58,961 bases of DNA. Origin: JADGRF01 sp036382515. GTDB taxonomy: Bacteria > Myxococcota_A > Polyangia > Polyangiales > JAFGIB01. A program made the translations under genes and the position numbers. The stretch spans positions 1-58,961 of the forward strand of contig DASVHQ010000436.1 of assembly GCA_036382515.1 (NCBI GenBank). Reading direction: 5' to 3'. This document shows positions 50,662 to 58,961 of this stretch, piece by piece. The stretch's first letter is position 1. Each line of letters begins with the position of its first letter. The notes under the pieces were generated by a model, which was given only the letters and a program-made list of their open reading frames with translations, was not told where the DNA came from and ran no database searches.

Positions 50662-51957
50662 TCACTCGGCCGCGGGTGGCAGCTGCTTGCGCTTGACGAC
50701 TTCGACGCGTGACACGCGCCGTTCATCCGCAGCGCGCACGATGATGTCGTGGCCACCCACCTCGAGCGAGTCCCCGCTCTTGGGCACGCGCCCCGCGAGA
50801 TCGACGATCATCCCGCCGAGCGACTCGTAGGGGCGAATTTGCTCGGGCAGCGCGAGGCCCGTGATCTCGGCGAGGTCATAGAGTGAGACGTCGGCGTCCG
50901 CGAGGTAGCGGTCCGGCCCGATCTGTCGGACGGGCGCCTCGTCGGTGTCGTGCTCGTCGCGGATCTCGCCGACGATCTCCTCGATGATGTCCTCGAGCGT
51001 GACCATGCCGGCGGTGCCACCAAACTCATCGACCACGATGGCGACGTGCACGCGGCGCGCCTGCATCTGGCGCAGCAGCACGGAGATCTTCTGCGACAGC
51101 GCTGTGAAGAAGACCGGACGCCGGATGAGAGTCTCGAGCTTGCCGGCCGGCTCGCCGCCGTCGCGGATCAAGCGGAAGAGATCCTTCGCGTAGAGCGTGC
51201 CCTCCACCTGATCGATGCGCTCGCGGTAGACCGGGTAGCGGCTGTGACCTTCACCGGTGATGAGCTGCACGACTTCGGACAGCGGCGTGCTGATCTCGAT
51301 CGCGACCATCGACGTGCGGGGCACCATGATCTCGCGCACCACCGTGTCGCCGAACTCGAGCACGGAGCGCAGCAGCTCAGCGTTCTGTGCGGGAATCGAA
51401 CCGTGCTCGGCACCCTGTTCGATCATGTGCTCGACCTCGATCTCGGTGACGCGCTCGGGCGTCTCCTCGGGCCGCGCGGGGTACCAGGTGTCGATGACGC
51501 GACTCACCCATTGCAAAGGCAACGCGAACGGGGTGGCGAACCACTCCAGCGGCCGCGCGTAGCGCAAGAGCGGCAAGGCCAGACGATTGGCGCGCCGCGT
51601 GGCCAGGGTGGTCGTGACCCCCTGCGCGGCCGCGTAGCCGAGCGCCGCCACCGCGACGGCCAGCACCCGCAGCGCGGGCGGCTGGAAATGCAGGGCGATG
51701 TCGTAGCTGAGGACGGTGGTGCTCACCAGGCACAAGATGCGACCCGCCGACATGCGCAGCGCGACCCTGGTCGGCGCGTCGAGATAGCGCGCCGCCGCGC
51801 GGGCGTTGGCGCCCTGCCCTTCGCGCGCAGCACGCAGGCGTGGCTCACCCACCGCAGCCAGCGATTTCTCGACGGCCGAATAGATCGCCCCACCCACGAT
51901 GCACGCCAGGACGCCGATCAACTCAGCCCCCGGCTCGCCTAATGAACCGCCTTCCAA
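50662..51957 (-). CDS. CNNM/CorC-HlyC-type membrane protein with CBS pair
   Basis: The 431-residue protein starts at TTG 51957 (GGAG upstream). It has an N-terminal DUF21/CNNM-like membrane domain (LIGVLACIVGGAIYSAVE and later helices). Two CBS domains follow (about 205-325, REIMVPRTSMVAIE to VAIVVDEFGGTAGMVTLEDI, then IEEIVGEIRDEHD) and a CorC-type C-terminal transporter-associated domain. Relatives take part in Mg2+ or Co2+ efflux; the older 'hemolysin' name is not informative. Confidence 0.87.
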   Translation of the reverse strand: MEGGSLGEPGAELIGVLACIVGGAIYSAVEKSLAAVGEPRLRAAREGQGANARAAARYLDAPTRVALRMSAGRILCLVSTTVLSYDIALHFQPPALRVLAVAVAALGYAAAQGVTTTLATRRANRLALPLLRYARPLEWFATPFALPLQWVSRVIDTWYPARPEETPERVTEIEVEHMIEQGAEHGSIPAQNAELLRSVLEFGDTVVREIMVPRTSMVAIEISTPLSEVVQLITGEGHSRYPVYRERIDQVEGTLYAKDLFRLIRDGGEPAGKLETLIRRPVFFTALSQKISVLLRQMQARRVHVAIVVDEFGGTAGMVTLEDIIEEIVGEIRDEHDTDEAPVRQIGPDRYLADADVSLYDLAEITGLALPEQIRPYESLGGMIVDLAGRVPKSGDSLEVGGHDIIVRAADERRVSRVEVVKRKQLPPAAE

Positions 51958-52147
51958 ACCTTGTCTGCTCCGGCCGTTTCCCCACCTGAAGAGCCTTGAG
52001 CTGTCGCCCAGGCCAACGCCGAAATTTAGGCGGTCGGCCCCTGGGCCGCAAGGCGAGGAGACGGTCCGGCCCTCACAAACCCCAAAGAATCAGGGAAAAA
52101 CAGAAATATCGACTCCGCGACGGTGCCGCCGAAGATCGTGTAACAGT

Positions 52148-52167
52148 TTGAAATCACTTGATTTCAA
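52148..52167. promoter_or_regulatory. AT-rich palindrome upstream of the CNNM gene
   Basis: TTGAAATCA and TGATTTCAA are exact inverted arms around CT. The surrounding 60 bp is unusually AT-rich for this genome. It lies between the TTG of the CNNM-type gene (51957) and the stop of the next minus-strand gene (52214). It could be an operator or a weak terminator for the cluster upstream. Confidence 0.4.
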
Positions 52168-52213
52168 GCCCTGCTCAGAGGCACGGCGAAACTCACACGG
52201 CTACACGTCGTGG

Positions 52214-53059
52214 TCAGCGCCGGCCGAGGCGGATGGCGCCGCGCTCGAGGAGGTCTGCCAGCGTCTTCAGCGCTTCGAGCCGCGGCATCCCGCAGACGTC
52301 GAGCAACTCCTCGACGGACGACACTCCGTCGACCCGCGAGAGCAGGAAGCCGGAGCGGTGGTCGAGCCCAAGCCAGCGCAGCTGCGACTCGCTCAGAGCC
52401 ACGGACACCACCCGGTCGGTGGCACCAACCTTGGAGGTGTAGAGTTGGATGAGGCGGCTGCGGCAGTTGGCAGCACAGCGCTGCGCCTGCTCGTGGTCGG
52501 GCATGCGCCCGAGGATGAGCTCGGCGTGGCGTAGCGCGCCGGTCAGATCATCGAGCGCGTAGAGTTCTTCCATCTCACCCACCAGGTCCAGCTGCTGCGA
52601 CGGGCGCGAGCGGTCGACCAGATCGAGCGCCCCGCCCTCGGTGTCTTTGAGCGGCACTTCCATCTCGGTCGCCGAGAGCTTGCGCAACCGGTCGACATCG
52701 GCGTGGCGCACGGGCGGAACCGTGCTCTGGCGCGACAGCCGATCCGTCGTCCAGGCGTCGTGCTCCTCGCTCTGACCGAGCGGCGGTGGCAGCGAGCCGC
52801 CTGCGCGCGCCGTCGTATTCGCTTCGATGTCGTCGAGCACGACCTCGTCCGCGCCGAGCTGGGGCAGTGGCGTGGCGGGCGGGAAGCTCAGCCCCGGGAT
52901 ACGCGGACGGCCGGGCTTGGGCTCCTTTGCAGCAGGCTTGGCCGCGGGTGCCGCCGGGGCAACCACGTTCTTGCTGGTGAACGCTCCGTGCGGCGGTGTC
53001 GCGCTGCGATCTTTGGGCTTGTCTGCCACTGCCGCCTCGTCTACCTCGGTTGCGCTCAC
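52214..53059 (-). CDS. Protein with a C-terminal module shared with the J-domain protein
   Basis: The product is about 281 residues (GTG 53059; TTG 53074 possible). The first 130 residues are disordered, Pro/Ala-rich. A helical TPR-like part follows (DLVGEMEELYALDDLTGALR). The last 50 residues (LSRVDGVSSVEELLDVCGMP, then LEALKTLADLLERGAIRLG) match the N-terminal module of the J-domain protein two genes upstream (LSRVDGAASVEDISIMVGVK). It stands 34 bp after dnaK on the same strand. Confidence 0.72.
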   Translation of the reverse strand: MSATEVDEAAVADKPKDRSATPPHGAFTSKNVVAPAAPAAKPAAKEPKPGRPRIPGLSFPPATPLPQLGADEVVLDDIEANTTARAGGSLPPPLGQSEEHDAWTTDRLSRQSTVPPVRHADVDRLRKLSATEMEVPLKDTEGGALDLVDRSRPSQQLDLVGEMEELYALDDLTGALRHAELILGRMPDHEQAQRCAANCRSRLIQLYTSKVGATDRVVSVALSESQLRWLGLDHRSGFLLSRVDGVSSVEELLDVCGMPRLEALKTLADLLERGAIRLGRR

Positions 53060-53093
53060 CACAAGCGGTGCCAACCGCCGAGGGCCGCGCCGT

Positions 53094-54920
<1,827 letters not shown>

Positions 54921-54936
54921 CCGGGGGCTCCGTAGG

Positions 54937-56487
54937 TTAGCGCGCTTCGCTCAAGAGATTCTTTATCATCTCATCGTGAGGATCCAGTTTCACAGCCTTT
55001 TCTAACTCTCGACGTGCGTTCAGGCGCAGACCAGCTGCCAGGTAGACGCGGGCGAGCAACACCACGTTGCTCACGTCGCTCGGCCGCAGGTCCACGGCGC
55101 GCTGCGCGTGCTGCTGGGCCTTGTGCATGTCACCGCTGGCCTTGAGCAGCGCTTCAGCCGCGGCGTGGGCCGCGCGAAAGTCCTCGCGTCGCCCATCGAC
55201 CACGCGCTCCCAGGATAGGGCCGCAGCGGCCCACTTGCCCATCTTCTCCTCGTAGCGCGCTTGTTTCTCGTAGTTGTCGGCGAGACTACGGGTGACTGCT
55301 TTGCTTACACGCTCGTACTGTTCTTGAATCTCTTTGCTCTCGGGATCGAGCGCCATGGCGGCCTGGAGCGCGCCCGCGGCACCCATGAGGTCCCCTGCGG
55401 TCTCGGCGTGCTTGGCCTGCTTGAGGTAGGCGATCAGCTTGTCGGATCCACCAGTCGAGTGACCCGAGGCGCGCAAGCTTTGGCGCAACCCTTTGATCGC
55501 GCTGTCGCGGCGTTCCCTCGCGCTGCCACTGCTGGGCGGCGCCACAGACGGGGGCTTGTCGGACGGCGGCGACGACGAGCGCTTGGCATCGGCGCCCAGA
55601 TGCCGCCGCAGGCGTTCACGCGCCAGGGCTTTGCGCTCGTCCGGCGTCGCGGGCGGTCGCAGACTGATGCGTTCGACGCGCGCGTCCGCCATCGGCGGCG
55701 GAACGACCGCGCGACGCGGCTCTGGCGCGGGCGGAGCTTCCGTGGCTGGCGCTGACGCTGACGAGCTCGCTGGCGGGTGCGGGCGGCGGACGTGCTCGGC
55801 CTCGCGCTGCACCTGCGCGAGCGTCTTCTGCAGGGCGCTGGTCTGCACGGTCGCCGCCAGATACTCGTCGTACTCTTTGCGTCGCGGTGCCCGACCGAGC
55901 GCCTCGTAGGCCTCGGTCAGCCGCTTGAACACGGCCTCCATCTTCGGCTTGAAGCTGCCGAGCTCCTTGCCGAACAGCGAGTCCGGATGGAAGACCTTCG
56001 ACAAGTCGAAGTAGGCGTGACGGATCACCTTCTTGTCGACGTCGCGTGCCACGCCGAGCACCTGATAGTAGTCCTTGCCTTCGAGGCTGTAGTACGCGTT
56101 CAAGATGCGCTTCTTGACGTCCAGGCTGATCTGCACAGCCTCTTCCAGCTCGAGCGGGTCGTAGCGCGCAGCTTCCTCGACGATCGGCGGCGCGGGCTTC
56201 GGCTTGTCGGGCGTGGATCTGGTGGGCGACGCCGCGGCGCGACCGCTCATGGCGACCGGCGCTACAACAGGACGTTGCGGAACGCTCCAGGGCAACTTCA
56301 CGGCACCGAGCGCCGCGAGCCGTTCCAGGATGCCGAGCAGCTCATCCTGTTTGACGCCCACCATGATCGAGATGTCCTCGACCGATGCGGCTCCATCCAC
56401 TCGCGAGAGCACGAAGCCTTCCTTCGTGCTGAGCGGAAGCGAGTAGACGTTGACGCCGGGCACTAGGATCGGAACTCGGGGCGCCAC
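54937..56487 (-). CDS. J-domain protein with shared N-terminal module and C-terminal TPR
   Basis: The GTG start at 56487 gives 516 residues. An N-terminal module lies at about 15-65 (see 52214-53059). A J domain covers about 138-210 (YYQVLGVARDVDKKVIRHAY, then LSKVFHPDSLF with the HPD triad). A disordered Pro/Ala region follows, and TPR-like repeats cover about 350-515 (KAVKLDPHDEMIKNLLSE at the end). The J domain should stimulate the DnaK encoded 16 bp downstream. No zinc-finger domain is present, so it is not a class A DnaJ. Confidence 0.85.
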   Translation of the reverse strand: MAPRVPILVPGVNVYSLPLSTKEGFVLSRVDGAASVEDISIMVGVKQDELLGILERLAALGAVKLPWSVPQRPVVAPVAMSGRAAASPTRSTPDKPKPAPPIVEEAARYDPLELEEAVQISLDVKKRILNAYYSLEGKDYYQVLGVARDVDKKVIRHAYFDLSKVFHPDSLFGKELGSFKPKMEAVFKRLTEAYEALGRAPRRKEYDEYLAATVQTSALQKTLAQVQREAEHVRRPHPPASSSASAPATEAPPAPEPRRAVVPPPMADARVERISLRPPATPDERKALARERLRRHLGADAKRSSSPPSDKPPSVAPPSSGSARERRDSAIKGLRQSLRASGHSTGGSDKLIAYLKQAKHAETAGDLMGAAGALQAAMALDPESKEIQEQYERVSKAVTRSLADNYEKQARYEEKMGKWAAAALSWERVVDGRREDFRAAHAAAEALLKASGDMHKAQQHAQRAVDLRPSDVSNVVLLARVYLAAGLRLNARRELEKAVKLDPHDEMIKNLLSEAR

Positions 56488-56628
56488 TTTCAGGAGGTCA
56501 GTCTAACACCCGCAGGCGCGGCCAAAGAAGCGCCGCGGCAGGGCGGTGTAGTCACACGCTGTCCGTAACACACCCACACGAGCATACGCAGCGGTGCGCA
56601 CCTACCATGCGGACGTAGCCAAGCAACG

Positions 56629-57558
56629 TCAGTGGTGACGATCGGCGGAGCAGAGCAGCTCCAGCAACGCTTTCTGAGCATGCAGCCGGTTCTCGGCCTC
56701 GTCCCACACGACGGAGTGCGGACCGTCGATGACCGCGGCCTCGACCTCTTCGCCGCGATGCGCGGGCAAGCAGTGCAGGAACAACGCCTCGGGCTGCGCG
56801 TGCGCCATGCGCGCCTGCGTCACGCAGTAGCCCGCGAAGGCGCGCTTGCGCACCTCGCGTTCTTCCTCCTGGCCCATGCTCGCCCAGACGTCGGTCGTGA
56901 CGACATCGGCACCGCGTGTGGCGGCGTCGACGTCGGTCGTCAGCGTACGCTGACCACGGCCGAGCTTGTCGGCGAGCGCGAGCACGTCGGCGCGCGGCTC
57001 GTAGCCCTTGGGGCAAGCCAAACGCAAGTCGAAGTCGGCGAGCGCCGAGGCGATGATCCAGCAGTGCGCCATGTTATTGCCATCGCCCACCCACGCGACG
57101 CGCATGCCTTGCAAACCTCGGGCGCGGTGCTCGCGAATCGTCATCATGTCGGCGAGCAGCTGGCACGGGTGGAACTTGTCGGTGAGCGCGTTGATTACCG
57201 GCACCTGCGAGGCAGCGGCCAGCGTCTCGATCCGCTCGTGAGCGTGCGTACGCATCACCACGCCGTGCATGTAGCGCGACAACACGCGCGCCGTGTCCTC
57301 GAGTGGCTCGTCGCGACCGAGCTGCAAGTCGCGCCCTGCAAGCGCGAGCGGCTGCCCGCCGAGCTCGTAGATGCCGACCTCGAACGAGATGCGCGTGCGC
57401 GTGGAGGACTTCTCCATGATGAGCCCGATGCTCTTGCCCGCGAGCGGACGCGGGTGATCGGCGCGGCCCCGAAAGCGCTTCATCTCGTCGGCGCGGTCGA
57501 GCAGCGCGGGCAGGCCATCCACGCCCAGATCCAGCAAGCTCAAAAGATGTCGTGGCAT
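56629..57558 (-). CDS. argF: Ornithine carbamoyltransferase
   Basis: The 309-residue enzyme forms citrulline from ornithine and carbamoyl phosphate. Diagnostic motifs are SSTRTRISFE (carbamoyl phosphate), HPCQLLADM, and FLHCLPAHRGEEV (ornithine side). The ATG is 57558, two bases after the argD stop. It is slightly shorter than the E. coli enzyme but complete. Confidence 0.95.
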   Translation of the reverse strand: MPRHLLSLLDLGVDGLPALLDRADEMKRFRGRADHPRPLAGKSIGLIMEKSSTRTRISFEVGIYELGGQPLALAGRDLQLGRDEPLEDTARVLSRYMHGVVMRTHAHERIETLAAASQVPVINALTDKFHPCQLLADMMTIREHRARGLQGMRVAWVGDGNNMAHCWIIASALADFDLRLACPKGYEPRADVLALADKLGRGQRTLTTDVDAATRGADVVTTDVWASMGQEEEREVRKRAFAGYCVTQARMAHAQPEALFLHCLPAHRGEEVEAAVIDGPHSVVWDEAENRLHAQKALLELLCSADRHH

Positions 57559-57560
57559 CG

Positions 57561-58775
57561 TCAGCTCCGGGGCTTGGCGTTCTTGAGCGCAGCGGCCACG
57601 GCCTCGACGCCTTCGTCGATCTCCGCTGCGCTGACGCACAAGGGTGGTGAGAAGCGCAGCACGTTGCCACCGGCGATGGAGAGCAGCACGCCGCGCTTGC
57701 GAACGTCCGCGATGATCGGCGCCGGATCGTAGTTGTCGGCCACCGCAATCCCGCGCAAGAGCCCGAGGCCTCGCGCCTGCGCAGCGGCCGGCACCGTGGC
57801 ATCGTTGGCCAGGGCGCTGAGGCGCTCGCCGAGGTGCGCGCCGACACGCTCCGAGTTCTCCACCAGGCGCTCCTTGTCGAAGATGCGCAGCACGGCGAGG
57901 CCCGCGGCGCACGCAAGCGCGTTGCCACCGTAGGTGGTGCCATGCGAACCGGGCGGCAAGCCGTGGGCGAGCTGTTCGCGCAGACCCACGGCGCCCAGCG
58001 GAAAGCCGCCGGCGATGCCCTTGGCCAGAGCGCACGCGTCGGGTACGACCCCGCTCCACTCGCTCGCGAGAAAGCGCCCGGTGCGACCGTAGCCGGTCTG
58101 CACCTCGTCGAGCATGAAGAGCGCGCCGGCTTCATCGCAGAGCTTGCGCGTGGCTGCGAGGTAGTGCGTGGTCGCCGCCACGACGCCGCCTTCGCCCTGT
58201 ACGGGCTCGAGGATCACGGCGGCCGTGCGCGCGTCGATCCTCTCGCGCAAGGCTGCGATGTCGCCGTAGGGCACGTGCTCGATGTCGCCCACCATCGGAC
58301 CCATGCCCTCCTGGTACTTCGTTTGCCCGGTCATCGTGAGGGCGCCCATGCTGCGGCCGTGGAAGCTCTGCAGCGCAGTGACGATCTTGGTGCGCTGCTT
58401 GTCGCCACGCTCGTGGTGGTAGCGGCGCGCCAGCTTCAACAACGTTTCGTTAGCCTCGGCGCCGCTGTTGCAGAAGTAGAACTTGCTGAACGGTGTGCGC
58501 TGCGTGAGCTGCTGCGCCAGCTCGATCGCGCGCTCGTTGTAGAAGAGGTTCGACACGTGCATGAGCCGTGCGGCCTGCTCGGCGATGGCGCGGGCGAGCT
58601 CCGGATGGCTGTGTCCCACGGAGATCACGGCGATGCCCGCACACAGGTCGAGGTAGCTCTTGCCGTCGGCGTCCTCGAGACGACAGCCCTTGCCTTCGAC
58701 GAACACCAGCGGCGCGGAGCGGTAGTTGCCGAGCAACACCTGTTGCGCGACGGAAATCAGAGCTTCGTTGGTCAT
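57561..58775 (-). CDS. argD: Acetylornithine aminotransferase
   Basis: The 404-residue class III PLP aminotransferase has the family landmarks FCNSGAEANETLLKLAR, LEPVQGEGGV, LDEVQTGYGRTGRF and the PLP lysine in DACALAKGIAGGFPLGA, and THGTTYGGN-like SHGTTYGGNALA. The start MTNEAL at 58775 is preferred over the longer frame, which begins in the argB end. It acts in arginine biosynthesis between argB and argF. Confidence 0.93.
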   Translation of the reverse strand: MTNEALISVAQQVLLGNYRSAPLVFVEGKGCRLEDADGKSYLDLCAGIAVISVGHSHPELARAIAEQAARLMHVSNLFYNERAIELAQQLTQRTPFSKFYFCNSGAEANETLLKLARRYHHERGDKQRTKIVTALQSFHGRSMGALTMTGQTKYQEGMGPMVGDIEHVPYGDIAALRERIDARTAAVILEPVQGEGGVVAATTHYLAATRKLCDEAGALFMLDEVQTGYGRTGRFLASEWSGVVPDACALAKGIAGGFPLGAVGLREQLAHGLPPGSHGTTYGGNALACAAGLAVLRIFDKERLVENSERVGAHLGERLSALANDATVPAAAQARGLGLLRGIAVADNYDPAPIIADVRKRGVLLSIAGGNVLRFSPPLCVSAAEIDEGVEAVAAALKNAKPRS

Positions 58776-58837
58776 GGGTGGCAGAGCCTCTCGGTGAGCA
58801 AGCGGCGGGGCGGCAGAGCGATGCAGCGGCGACGCGA

Positions 58838-58961
58838 TCAACCGAGCCGATGCAGGATCTCGGTGCCCACGCCCGAATCGGTGAAGATCTCGAGCAGGAT
58901 GGCGTGCTTGCGCCGCCCGTCGATGACGTGGACCTTGCCGACGCCGCCTGCCAGCGCGCTC
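58838..58961 (-). CDS. argB: Acetylglutamate kinase, C-terminal end (5' part outside window)
   Basis: The minus strand encodes ALAGGVGKVHVIDGRRKHAI and then a Leu/Glu/Phe run with TDSGVGTEILHRLG before the TGA at 58838-58840. The pattern G-x-V-x-x-I-D-G-R-x-x-H-A-x-L-L-E-x-F-T-D-x-G-x-G-T is the C-terminus of ArgB. Order argB-argD-argF is a common arginine cluster. Only about 40 residues are visible. Confidence 0.85.
   Translation of the reverse strand, partial: SALAGGVGKVHVIDGRRKHAILLEIFTDSGVGTEILHRLG

Overview
The window is high-GC, densely coded chromosomal DNA that looks like a member of the Myxococcota (Polyangia-like). Pointers are a gspH-N run with a separate GspN, an OmpA protein with thrombospondin type-3 repeats, an FHA/TPR membrane protein, a PP2C phosphatase fused to a cyclic-nucleotide domain, MerR-TPR and J-domain-TPR hybrids, and many exported proteins without recognisable function. 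The assignment is inferred from gene families, not from a marker gene.

Layout. 1-6.3 kb: type II secretion genes gspH (partial) to gspN, mostly with 4-bp start/stop overlaps. 6.4-11.4 kb: a large inverted repeat, a B12-binding radical SAM protein, an unknown protein, an RpoH-like sigma factor and rsmI. 11.5-22.2 kb: outer-membrane-like proteins, a frameshifted dodecin, a leucine carboxyl methyltransferase-like enzyme, a PP2C/lipoprotein pair, a FliH/SctL-like protein and a site-2 protease. 22.2-30.6 kb: OmpA/TSP3, FHA, a VWA-like lipoprotein, mtnP and a PfkB kinase.

30.76-38.73 kb: an integrated island of about 8 kb bounded by a 22-bp repeat of the 3' end of tRNA-Leu(UAA). It carries a replication-like RecA-fold ATPase, small coupled genes, a zinc-ribbon membrane protein, an Xre regulator, three copies of a 19-bp palindrome, a winged-helix/excisionase-type protein, a RelE/HigB-HigA-type toxin-antitoxin pair between two copies of the integrase 5' region, and a tyrosine integrase beside the tRNA. 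No capsid, terminase or relaxase gene is recognised, so it could be a phage satellite or a mobilizable element.

38.8-59 kb: panD, a PilZ protein, cold-shock protein with a long leader, pdxH, a 1860-residue TPR protein, MerR-TPR, a phosphoesterase, a CNNM/CorC-type protein, a DnaK / J-domain / shared-module cluster, and argF-argD-argB.

The most interesting signal is a family of short palindromic elements with nested hairpins at four loci (14.0, 38.8, 48.1 and 50.5 kb). Two copies, inverted and 2.4 kb apart, are both 121 bp and differ at three bases: two of these form a compensatory pair in an inner stem and the third changes pairing in the terminal repeat. The more distant copies keep the hairpin positions while the stem sequences change. 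Three copies touch the stop codon of the upstream gene.
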